Shown: positions 14,101-24,700 of the stretch, piece after piece
Layout: every line of letters starts with the position of its first letter
How positions within the stretch are numbered: the stretch's first letter is position 1
NCBI RefSeq assembly: GCF_000150275.1
Contig: NW_002060944.1
Location: 2,972,690 to 3,036,689, forward strand
Direction of reading: 5' to 3'
Length of the DNA: 64,000 nucleotides
Origin: Trichoplax adhaerens
Taxonomy: Eukaryota; Placozoa; Uniplacotomia; Trichoplacea; Trichoplacidae
Notes under the pieces: generated by a model
Told to the model about the DNA's origin: nothing
The model's database searches: none
Seen by the model: the letters and a program-made list of their open reading frames with translations, nothing else
Position numbers and translations under genes: made by a program

Positions 14101-16701
14101 TGTTAGGCGAAGATGCGGGTTATCCTACTTGTGATCTAAATGGTGGTATTAAAGTTAGTATACATATATCTTTAGTTTACTATATTTGATGCCATAATTA
14201 TTGGTATTTATAATGTTACAATTCTTTTTAGTATAACTATTATTGTATTAAAACTTAAACACACGTAGAATGGGTTTGATCGAGGACAGGTTTTTGTTGG
14301 CAACGGAAAACGCCAAAGTACGGCACAATGCTATCTTACAGCGGAAGTATTGGAAAGGAAAAATTTATTTATCGGTATACATTCTCATGTCGGAAAGGTA
14401 TTGTAATAATGCATTACTTACTGCATAAAATCAAGTCATGTTTAACCTTGCAGTGAATATAACTTAAATCTAGTATCCAGATTTAATATCTTAATTTAAG
14501 GTTAAATAGTATTCACTGCTTGATATTTAAGGTAATTTTTCGTGGTAAAAGAGCTGTTGGTGTTGAATTTTCACAAAAGTAAGAATTTATTTACTTCGAC
14601 TTTCTTATTGTTTTATAAGAAATGTCCTTTACTGTTCGGTTCCGACTTACAGTATACGAGTATAATGTAAATTTCTTTTATAGACAAAAAATACAAACTG
14701 TTCACTGCAATCGCGAGGTTATTTTATCTGCTGGAATAGTAGGTACAACGCAACTTTTACTGCTGTCTGGTGTGGGACCACAAAATGATCTAATGGAATT
14801 AAATGTCTGTATTACAAATCAAAGCCTTATGTTAATAATGTATAGTTTGTATTTTGACAGTGTAATAGCTTAAATGCAAATGACTTTGCAATATTGAATC
14901 AGAGAAATAATATTATGATTACTTTATATCAATTATTAACTAAATGAACTTTTTCCCTTAGATTCCCGTTGTTGCCAATCTACCGGTTGGTCTTAACTTA
15001 CAGGTAGAGAATGGTTCCGTAAAGTAGAAGTGGCTCATTTACTTGCGGTGTTAATATACCGGATATTATACCTGTATCACTTTAGAGCCACCATTGCATG
15101 GTCTTGTCTGCTTCCACGGTGGATAGCATTAAGGAGTATAGTCTAACTAAGGAAAGTGCTTCATCCCTTTCGACATTACTGAAATATATGATTTTCAAAG
15201 AGGTGAATAATTGAGCTTAAGACTTCTTTATTAATATATTTTAGCTATGAATTAATTAATTATAATTGGGTTACTTAGGGGTTTCTAACTTCTGCTGGTT
15301 ACCAAGCTTCCGCTCTGTTTAATGTCAGTGAGAACGCTGTAAGTTTTCGATGATGCATAATTTAATATGATGGCAAAAATCAGAGGAAATAGGGCTCCAC
15401 ATATGTAATTCAGTTGAATACCAGGAAAACTTATCTAGAGGACTACACTTAAGATTCTGATATAATACTGTCATTTTAATATAGGAAGAAGTTCCATGGG
15501 CTGAAATGCTAATTCATCTCATGTGTATCGGACCTGATCAAACCGTTTATTATAATAATTTTCGTTATGATGAGAAAAAGTACGTTCTTACGCGTTTTTA
15601 CAAGAAATATTTTCTTGTCTTACAGACTTAGAAAGTAGTAACAGTCTCAACAAGTAATAAATTACCGTGTGTATTTGTACTTGAAAAGAGTGAATGTTAT
15701 GCAATGGAATAATATCGACATTAGCGTAATGTTATGTACTAGCGATGTGTTCTTATATTGTGCGACTGAAATTGATCTATAGATTTCCTGCTATGTACGT
15801 TGGAGGCCCTCATGATCCATCAACTGCTGGTATTTCATATATTTTTTAAAGGAGGTGGGGTAATTTCGAACTTGTTTTTTCATTAACGTGCCGTTACATT
15901 AATTCTTATTGGTAGGGCTGAACCTTATTTGTATACTATCACATCCTAAAAGTAGAGGGTGGATTAAACTTAAAACAACAAATCCAGAAGATCAACCAGA
16001 GATACAACCCAATTATTTTCAGCACAGGGATGATATGCGCGATATGGCAAAAGTAGTGTACACTATTTAGTATTGTTACGCTTTACGAGCACAGCGTTGG
16101 ACTTTTTCTTTAATTTATAATGTCATTATCTTTCAGGGAATGCAATTTAGCCATAATTTGTTATGTAGTAAATATATGAAGCCATACATCAAGGAAATTC
16201 ATCGATATAATGTTGATTGTCCTTATGAATACAATTCTATTGAATATTGGGAAAGTGTATTAAGTTATTTTTCTTATGACAGTTATCATAACGTGAGTCT
16301 AGCCTTGATATTAATTGTTACTAGTCTAAGTAAGTAGGGGTTGGTTATTAACACAGATAATTTTATAATTTATAGATTGGAACATGCAGGATGGGAGATA
16401 AGAATGATGATGCTGCTGTAGTAGATCCGCAGTTAAGGTCTGAATTAATTTTGGCAATTGATATTTTGGTTAATAAGATAAAAGAATGGGATAGATGTAC
16501 TGTACAGTAGCTGTAATTGTAAATCTTGTACTTAGAATTCGAGGGTTACAAGGAATTCGTGTTGTTGATGCTTGTATTATTCCGGAAATGGTTTCTTGCA
16601 ATACTTATGCACCGATAGCAATGATTGGTGAAAAGGCAGCGGATCTTATCAAGGGCGTTACTGCATCTTCAGGATCTCATCATGATGAAAGAACTGCTTG
16701 A
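11138..16701 (+). CDS. GMC-family FAD-dependent oxidoreductase (choline/glucose dehydrogenase-like)
   Basis: FAD-dependent alcohol/polyol dehydrogenase of the glucose-methanol-choline family. The first exon (11138-11449) encodes an N-terminal hydrophobic segment (about residues 13-28), then the dinucleotide-binding motif [19 protein letters not shown] and LLLEAGG. A 66-bp exon at 12863-12928 encodes [11 protein letters not shown] up to LWPRGK. The exon at 13337-13418 gives the GMC signature [16 protein letters not shown]. Further exons start at 13686, 13893, 14107, 14279, ~14534, ~14685, ~14963, ~15091, ~15281, ~15485, ~15784, ~15918 and ~16139, followed by YHNIGTCRMG near 16375-16436. The last exon, 16537-16701, gives [18 protein letters not shown], and the tail ends [10 protein letters not shown]. 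The His of YHNIGT and the Asn of CNTYAP fit the family's catalytic pair. Substrate cannot be read from the sequence. The hydrophobic N-terminus suggests a membrane or organelle location. Confidence 0.93.
14450..14519. repeat. Intronic fold-back (inverted repeat)
   Basis: GCAGTGAATA at 14450-14459 is matched by TATTCACTGC at 14510-14519, with an inner stem AAATCT/AGATTT at 14466-14484. It lies between two exons of the GMC gene. It may be a small fold-back element remnant or chance. Confidence 0.5.
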
Positions 16702-18563
16702 ATATTGCGCTACTTCAAGTGGTAGCTACCATATCCTAAGCCTTCACGAATAAAGTTATATCGTCATGTTAAGCATTTAGTTATCGACGCATGTAGTTGA
16801 AGTCTAGATACGAATATTTTAAGAGAGGTTTAGGATGTACGCGCATGTTGTATTGGTCAATAAAGTGAATGACTTTATGATTCTGATAGGCAAGCTTAGT
16901 AGTATGTATTTTATGTTGCTTAAAAACAGATGAGGATATTTACATAATGAAGAATTTTAACTACAGTATTAAAATATCGTTGTACGCGTACACTTTACGC
17001 TTGTGGAATTAATCGGAAAGCGTCAATCTGATCACTAATGACACCGTGTAAATACGTATCATGTGAGTTGTAGGTAAAGTATACAGGTATTAAAATGAGG
17101 CAACTAGGATACCAGTGTTACCTGTACATTGGCATATAGTAAGCTACGTAGTAGTAATCACTGAGCAAAAGGTCAATAATTACGGTAGATCTGATAAATG
17201 ACATACGTTATGATTCATCGTTATGATTGTGATGCTTGTAGTATGCATTGCTTGTAAAATCTTTATTCTGTACGGTAAATATCGTATGCGTACACTAATC
17301 AAGTTGTATAGCTTTCGTTGGTTAAGGCCACCTTCTTTCTACAGTATGTAGTTCACTACTTTGCTTACTGTAAATTGAATTATCTTTCCAATAACTTTAG
17401 GCAAATGTAGATTTGAACGTTACTAGCTCTAATATCAATATTTCAAACTACAGCATATTACTTTTCAGCAAGCTACATCTCCGGATAGGAGCATACTAAT
17501 CTGACTTAACCCAGGGTCCTCAGCGCCAGCCATTCGAATTGTATGCGATAGTAATCATAATTAGCATTGCTTACTTTTGAACGTGTGCAAGGTACTACTG
17601 TACATTCGCAGATCTGTCGTATACTATGTTTGATTTACCCATCCATTACACGTTGCGATTAAATGTGTAATACACCTTTGTTGGAAAAAGCGTCCGATAA
17701 AGAATAATGTCAATAACAACCTCATAACTTTTAGATAGATTATACATATGGAATTGTTACAAAACGCAATGGATGCATGCAGAAAAATCATCGAAAATAT
17801 ATTTATTTTCATATCAAATGGGCAATGATATCTATGGAACAATGCAGACTGCATTGCAGGTAATAAGCATATTTAAGCTATGTGAATAAAACAGTAACAG
17901 ATTAATCAAGACTATCTTAGATATAGTACAAATAGAAAGATAAATATGCTTATATATATACGCTGTCCACAAATACGACAGTTTAATTTAATCTAATCGA
18001 TATAAAGTCTAATTGAACGATAGTTTAATGTAATAAGCGTAACATGCGTGTGTAGCCATGACAAGGTGCTGGGCATAAACTATAAACGTATACCGAGACA
18101 AAGATTACAGCAATACACGTTCAGATACAGTATTCGGCACGAGATAAAATATTTACTCTTCCTACCTTATTTGTAACTAGTAAAGCTTCTTTAGGTTCCA
18201 TAACAATGAATAAAAAATATGATTTCTTACATTTACAAGCCTTGCCATCATGCGTACATTATTACGTAGTCTAATAAAGTCTGAAAAAATAGTATAATAT
18301 GCTACTACAGTATACGAATACCCATACCGGATGTGAATTGTGTTTCTTTAATCTTTTTTTGAGTTCCATTTGTCATACTTAGCCGTAGATACCAGATATT
18401 TTTCTTATTTTTTCATGAAGATTCGATATTCTATTTAGGTATAATCGTTCTCCATAGAATTGTTTATAGTCATGCAATTCAAAAAAAGTTATCATCGATT
18501 CGACGGCAATTCATTTTTATTTAGAATACATTCGAAATTGGATTAGCAAATGCTGTCAACGAT
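16702..18563. other. Convergent intergenic region
   Basis: 1.9 kb between the 3' ends of the GMC and torsin-activator genes. Frames are short and without recognisable domains; the minus-strand frame at 17624-17854 is not convincing. Only isolated ACWGT units occur. Confidence 0.5.
16749..16754 (+). terminator. Candidate polyadenylation signal AATAAA for the GMC gene
   Basis: AATAAA 48 bases after the stop codon of the GMC oxidoreductase. The motif is common by chance in AT-rich DNA, so this rests on position only. Confidence 0.4.
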
Positions 18564-19406
18564 TCAGCATCCTTGGAAGTCTTCTTCTGAATTGATAACA
18601 ACGATATTTTGAAGAATTCTGGCAGAAAGTGGATCAAATATAAATTCTTCCATTGGACTCCACGAGTTTTTTAATACCTTAGTAACTTCTTTCTCTACAT
18701 AAATCTCATTGCTCGATAATAGGTTGTCGTCATAAGTGCCATTAAGAGCTACATGAAACAAGATAACTGCTTGCTTAAAAGGTGCATCGTCATTGTCACA
18801 GTAACTTTGAAATTGACGGGCTAATTTAGGATTTAACGCATGTAATTTGTTAGTAATAGGAATGGTGTTGGTCGTTAAGGCTTTGTTTAATTGCTTCAAG
18901 AAGGAATGTTCCAAGTTTTCATCCAAAGCATGGTTACGACTATATTCGCCATGGACATTAAGTTCCATGAACGGTTTTGGTATAGCATCTAAAAGCTTCA
19001 TAATTAAACAACGACTAGATTTGAATGCGTTTGATCGATGAGCTAAAGTGAAAACTAACGGCTTTTCCCGTTGCAGCCCAGTATTATATATCCCGAATGC
19101 TAGAAAAGCTAGTTTTTTCCAAGTATTTTCAGTTTGGGATGAAAAATGATTTTTTAAATCTTGTATTAGTTTGCGAGATTGGCTAATGGCTTCCATCTCA
19201 TTTAAGGTAGATGCTTTCCGATCGACATTAGATCTGATGCAGTGTAGAAAAATTAGAGCAAGTATACAGAAGCATACGAGTATGATCGGCACGCTACGGT
19301 TGGTAATTCTGTTGGAAGGTGTATCTTTCCTTGGATTACTGTCTGGTGAAGGTGGAGTTTGTTTAGGCTTCTGATCGGATTGATGTACATTTGGTGGAGT
19401 AAGCAT
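18564..19406 (-). CDS. Torsin activator, LAP1/LULL1 (TOR1AIP) family
   Basis: Single-exon 280-residue type II membrane protein. The N-terminal ~38 residues are polar and Pro/Ser-rich and presumably face the cytosol or nucleus. One membrane span follows (about 39-57, VPIILVCFCILALIFLHCI), then a luminal domain. The luminal part matches my knowledge of LAP1/LULL1, which activate torsin AAA+ ATPases in the ER and nuclear-envelope lumen. YCDNDDAPFKQAVILFHVAL corresponds to the conserved YCDHxNAxFK stretch. SARILQNIVVI corresponds to the WSRISHLVLPV region that carries the activating arginine finger. The protein ends in EEDFQGC, with a Cys close to the C-terminus as in the family. The short N-terminus is more like LULL1 than nuclear-lamina-binding LAP1. 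In-frame stops lie just upstream of the ATG. No torsin gene is in the window. Confidence 0.8.
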   Translation of the reverse strand: MLTPPNVHQSDQKPKQTPPSPDSNPRKDTPSNRITNRSVPIILVCFCILALIFLHCIRSNVDRKASTLNEMEAISQSRKLIQDLKNHFSSQTENTWKKLAFLAFGIYNTGLQREKPLVFTLAHRSNAFKSSRCLIMKLLDAIPKPFMELNVHGEYSRNHALDENLEHSFLKQLNKALTTNTIPITNKLHALNPKLARQFQSYCDNDDAPFKQAVILFHVALNGTYDDNLLSSNEIYVEKEVTKVLKNSWSPMEEFIFDPLSARILQNIVVINSEEDFQGC

Positions 19407-20011
19407 ATGCGTATATTAAAGTACAATTAAAACATTGACATTTTAGATGTATGTAATAATTGTTACTCATTGGTGAAGTAAAATAAGAAAACTTTTATTG
19501 TAGTCAATTCATTATTCAGTAGATGTACAGTAGACTACTGTCAGTAGTACTGCTATGAATTAGGGTCGGTGTTCCAGTCGATGTCCGTGCAGTACTATGC
19601 AAGATTTGGATAAAGTCTCTCGAGTGTTATTGTAGTGTATTATTACAACTGTTTAGCGTGGAGCTTTTACGGTACTATCGTCATAGTCAATTGCACAATA
19701 ACACTGTTCGCAGGAATTTCTTCCTTTGGTATCATCGCATTGCTGTGCTTACTGTAGTATCATTCATTGATCAAGCGGATAGAAAGAACATTTTGGCATT
19801 CACTTTTTGCTGCTGCTTTCTAATTGTACTTGAATAGTGAAGTAATTACCAATATAACAACATCAGGTGAAGATTGCCTTCAATACCGAATCAAATAGTG
19901 TACTAGGTCAATCAGACTCGATCAGGAGATATGTCCTTGCTTGCTTCATCATACTGCACTGTACAATCACTTTGACAACACAAACTGGCTGGTATAATAT
20001 TAATATTTACA
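19407..20011. other. Spacer between two minus-strand genes
   Basis: 605 bases without a recognisable gene. It probably holds the promoter of the torsin-activator gene. A small group of ACWGT-like units occurs at about 19524-19550. Confidence 0.4.
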
Positions 20012-20365
20012 CTATATATTCCTAACCCTATTTCTTGTCTGATTTCCTATAGCGTTATTCTCGTTTCCTTCCATAGCGTTATTCTCGTTTTCTTCCATAG
20101 CGTTATTCTTGTTTCCTTCCATAGCGTTATTCTCGTTTTCTTCCATAGCGTTATTCTCGTTTTCTTCCATAGCGTTATTCTCGTTTTCTGGTGGATTTAC
20201 TGTCGTAGTTAAATTGGAGTCATCGTGTTGGCCATGCGGGTTGGATGTTATTGGCGGTGTACCCGTTGGTTTTGATTCACTGTTTAACACATCTTTTTTG
20301 GCGTTGTTATTTTTCACCCCTTTTCCTTTGCTTGGGGGCGAAATTCTTTTATTTTTTGTTGGCAT
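20012..20365 (-). CDS. Small charged protein with ENENNAME repeats, function unknown
   Basis: Open frame of 117 residues. A Lys-rich N-terminus (MPTKNKRISPPSKGKG) is followed by a Pro/Ser/Thr linker. Six tandem copies of an 8-residue unit, ENENNAME or close variants, come from a 24-bp DNA repeat at about 20045-20188. It ends NQTRNRVRNI. No signal peptide, membrane span or known domain is seen. Repeat copies keep the frame and vary mostly in one or two residues (E/G, E/K), which is compatible with translation but not proof of it. A possible splice donor lies near the end (AGG|GTTAGG), so this could be the first exon of a longer transcript. Confidence 0.45.
   Translation of the reverse strand: MPTKNKRISPPSKGKGVKNNNAKKDVLNSESKPTGTPPITSNPHGQHDDSNLTTTVNPPENENNAMEENENNAMEENENNAMEGNKNNAMEENENNAMEGNENNAIGNQTRNRVRNI
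20045..20188. repeat. 24-bp tandem repeat, six copies
   Basis: Core ATAGCGTTATTCTCGTTTTC recurs every 24 bp, with small changes. Because 24 is a multiple of three, it is read as an 8-residue protein repeat on the minus strand. Confidence 0.9.
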
Positions 20366-20775
20366 CCGTAGAGTCTAAGTGATCATGATCATTGCATGAT
20401 TACTGTATGCGCGTGCAAGTTATATCAGTAGAATATATACGACCGAAAACATCAGCTCATCCTGGCGAGGACTTTTATGACAAACCCAAGCAGGGCTAAT
20501 ATGTTTATGGTCGATCCTAATCCACTTACCGTAATACTGTATCGTTTCCAATATCCTTAGCAAAAATGGTTACAATCCACTGATAAACAAGATGCTGGTA
20601 GCGATGGCACAGCGGCAGGTGTTGAATGGACCATTTGAGGTGCTGCCACGTGAATGAATTATTGACTGATTTGGAAGCTGCTGCAATCCCACTTCCAATC
20701 AAGGAAAATGGACAGTATGGACGAGTAGAGGACTACCATGGACTTGTGAGAGAAGTAGTGGCAAGTCGCTGCTTC

Positions 20776-21140
20776 TACTACCACGAATAGAGGACAGTAG
20801 AGTACAGTACGTTTCAAAAATGCTCGCGCATACAGTACTGTACAGTACATACTGTACTGTACTGACGTCAGTCTACAGTACTGTACTGTACAGTACATGG
20901 AACAAAATAAGGTCTCCAACATACTGTATCTCCGTGCTTGTTGTACAGTACTGTACTGTATAGTAGTGCAGTTGTAGTATATACAGTAGTACTGTATACT
21001 CAGTAACTCATTTAGGTACACTGTACAGTACAGTACAGTATGTACTTGTACTGTACGTACAGTACTGCAGTGCTGTAAGAGTGGACATGCACTGTACAGT
21101 ACAGTACAGACAGACGTACAGTACAGTACAGTACAGGTAC
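20776..21140. repeat. ACWGT pentamer repeat cluster
   Basis: Several separated runs of ACAGT/ACTGT units, for example ACAGTACTGTACAGTACA near 20831, further runs near 20874 and 20944, and longer runs at 21018-21055 and 21091-21135. Orientation switches many times. Confidence 0.85.
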
Positions 21141-21329
21141 GTTTAAAAAATGCAAACGGTCCGTGAGATAAACAACATTGAATAAACTGGTGGATTGCGA
21201 CATGTCGTAAGAGCGGATATTTCACCATTTCAACCGCTATATGAAAAAAAAATGCTTTTACGGAATGAGGGAATTCATTAATTATATTATAGAAGGTAAA
21301 AATAAAAGTACAGGCACATAGAGTATCAC

Positions 21330-21492
21330 CAGCGATACTCAATGTACTGTACTCTACTGCAGGTTGTCGGGACTACGGAGAAGAGTGGCAGTACTGTAGT
21401 CTCGTACTGTACAGTACTGTACAGTAGTCAGATCAGTTGTGTTCGGCCACCGTTCATCTTGTACTGTACAGTACAGTGTACAGTACAAGACA
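21330..21492. repeat. ACWGT pentamer repeat cluster
   Basis: Shorter runs of the same palindromic unit at about 21342-21352, 21404-21428 and 21460-21488, within 400 bp of the USP start codon. Confidence 0.8.
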
Positions 21493-21730
21493 TTGTGATT
21501 CAAGAGCTTCGGTCTGCATCGACTCACGCCACAGTGTAGTCTGTAAACAGCACAGGCGCAGATTACTCATCTCTACTGAAGAAGTGTTGTATATCGCATC
21601 TTGGCCGATTGGTGTCCCCCATTAAAAGAAAATGGTTCAGCGCGCCGATTTCTAGTCCACCTAATCCACAAAGGATGACAGAGAGTCAAGTTGATTAAAT
21701 CGGAACTGTTGATTTCAATTTTATACCCAA

Positions 21731-24700
21731 ATGCCGAGTAATTCCTGCCCTCATTCGCTCTATATCGATAGAGATATTATCAATTATGTTGATCGATTGC
21801 CTACGGTGAGTATCCTTGGCAAGATTTGCATGGTAATTTGGAATCATAGGTCAAAGTTGCACTCATGCCACTGCTGCTATTTCACGCGCAAATAGGAGGA
21901 GGGTGCTATTCAATCATGTAATCTGTATTCTAGCTAATCGATACCGTCTTATAACTTTAAATTGCTTTCAAAGCATGACCATGGATTCTTTGGTAGTCGT
22001 TTCCAATTTTTGCATTGGGTTATGCTATCCCTGTACAATCTTATGCTATATACTGTACATCACTAAAGTGCTATACTGTAGCGTATTGTTTCTACCAAGG
22101 TATCACTGACCGTCGGAGTCAGTTGGACCAACAGCTCATTTTGAAGAGAATAAAATGATGGTAGACAGGATTGTATCGTAGTCGATCAACTCTTTCTTTT
22201 CCATTGACTGTCTTTAACTTCGATAGAACGATAACAGTGACATGTAGGAGAATGCGATAGCTTCTATGCTGAAGATTGAAGTCATTATTGTTGATTTTAG
22301 ATTTGATGTGCCAGTGATAAAACGTCTTTTCGCTAGTGAATTATCGTAGGCGACTTACGTTAAAGTCAATCCTGCCTTACCTTGTTTCCTTTGCAGTCGA
22401 CTTCATCAAGGACTTTCTCCAGTGCGATCGATAGCAGATCAATACAGACTTCATAGTATATTATCAAAATTTTCACTGTAGCTATAATAAATTCATCTCC
22501 TACATCTGTAGATACAATATATATATATATATATACATCTTGAGTAGTTGAGATTACTATTTGAAAGCAACATATGCATAGATAATCTTCAATTTGCAAA
22601 TTGCTATGTAAACAGCATCGGATAAAATGCACAGTACTCATCGTTGTATAGCGCACAAAATCTGGCCAAATTGAAAATTAAACTTCCAAACATATCTTAC
22701 CATGATACTGTTAACCTATTGACAAGTTCTTTTTATTCAAATCTTTAGTTATAAAAGGCATTATCGATTTCTTTTTCGAACTCGATTGCATTGTTATAGC
22801 AAAAAGTGTTTAGTAGTCTATGTATGTAGTAGGTATATGACGTTTCAGAAAGGTTGTTATGCTAGCATCATTCACTCGTTACTAGTATTTGCTTACCAAG
22901 GTTTCTCTTACTATCACTCTTACAATGAAGTTATCATAACTGGATCTCAATCTTTACATAGTACACTGAATAGACTCTTTTGAAAAATAGGAAAAAAATA
23001 GATTCACAGTATATTCAAGTACAATTTTTCTCCTTATAGGAATCGCTAAGTTGTTCATTCTGTCAAGAAAAGGAATGTAAACTGCTATTATGCGCAAAGG
23101 CAAGTAAATTAGCATAATACACCTATTCGATATTGAAGGATGTCTTTATCTATCCCTTTCCAAGGGTCAATATATAACATATATATATATGTCATCATAC
23201 AGTAATTGAGATACTATATGTATTCTGACAACAATTACAGTATCTTGTACTTTAATAAGATTACTCATTCGAATTAACCTGTAATGTATTGTAGTTATAG
23301 TTCGCATGTAGATCTTACAAACAAATGTCTATTATTCACTAGTTTCAATTCTAATGGTGTAACTGCATGCTTGACAGATACGGCACATTTTAATTATAGC
23401 TAGTACTGTAAACTGGGCTTATCCCGGCGCGACACTACATTAGTGTAGCTTTAATGTGGCCTTACTCCAAGAATTGATCATGTTAGTGCAATACACCGTA
23501 TTTTCTAGCAGTACAGAATTTCTACTACATCGTATCTCGTAAGGAAACCAAACTGTTGTTGGTCCCTAAACTTATGCATACGAATAGAACGATATCTTAC
23601 GCTATAATCGGCTCTTATCTTGAAAATGCGACTGTAGGTTGGATGCGGTTACGTTGGTTGCGATATCAACAGTGCTAAACATTGTCAACGACATGCTGAG
23701 GTAAGCCACTATCTAACGGTCTATCATATCAATTCAAGATTAACTATTCTTTACTTAACTATCGATCGTTCATATCATCCGTGTTACTTTGGTAATTATA
23801 TAGACCCTATCATTTCTTTGTTGTACTGTTTGATTGTTACAACATATTTGTCTTAACTCATACTAGGGGATAGTTTATAAAAGCAATTAAGACTTGATTG
23901 TTATTACAATAGAAGACAAAAGTTAAAATTGATCTACTCATTGGTTAATTACTTTAGGAAGTAGGGCATGCTATATTTCTCCATCTACCAACTAAGAGGT
24001 CATGGTGTTTCCATTGCCACTGTGAAGTCACTTCCATTTTTGAACAAGAAGAAATGGATGCAGATGAAGAAGGCGATAGTGATGTCAGCTATGATGATAA
24101 CGATATTGATGACGATTCAATGGATTATGACCCTCCGGTTAACTATTCGCATAGACCCAAGCAACCGCCTTTAATCGTTGAAGACAAGGTAGAACACCAG
24201 TATATTATCTTTAAGATTATTAATGTAGTGTACTACTGTAGCTACAGTTAACCAGTATTACCGCGTATCTATAAAGGAATGCATAGGTCATAATAATAAC
24301 TATTCACTTCTTACATATCAACTGAATTACTGACTTTTTTGCTTATTTTTTACAGACTTTAGATAATATATCTCAGAGTTCAAAGTCATCAGAAAGTCTT
24401 GATGATATCGGCCAACTAAAGCCAAGAGGTAATTTAAATGTAGAATCAGTTGTTTCTATAGTCATCCTACAGTCTACCTTGTGTCTATAATGTAATGATT
24501 TGCTGCTTAAATAATCAACTCTATTTATACAATATTTGTGTCAAATTCAAGGCTTATGTGGGCTATCTAATCTTGGCAATACATGCTACATAAGTGCAGC
24601 ATTACAGGCAATGTCAAATTGGTACAAACAATATCTTTATTTTCTATCCATACTTATTTGTGTAAATTGTTAATTATTAAAATGTTTCTAATTCAAATAC

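Larger units (their letters stand above)
20366..21730. promoter_or_regulatory. Divergent intergenic region rich in ACWGT palindromes
   Basis: Lies between the 5' ends of the minus-strand repeat protein and the plus-strand USP gene, so it must contain their promoters. Much of 20776-21140 and 21330-21492 is (ACWGT)n pentamer sequence. Open frames on both strands here (for example 20659-21342 minus) translate mostly to TVQYC/TVLYC strings and are repeat artefacts. Confidence 0.5.

Noticed and set aside
18847..19374. Plus-strand open frames at 18847-19041 and 19171-19374
   Set aside because: They are antisense shadows of the single-exon torsin-activator gene.
20659..21342. 227-codon minus-strand open frame
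   Set aside because: Most of it is the translation of (ACWGT)n repeats (TVLYC/TVQYC strings). The repeat lacks stops in several frames on both strands, so openness is not evidence of coding.
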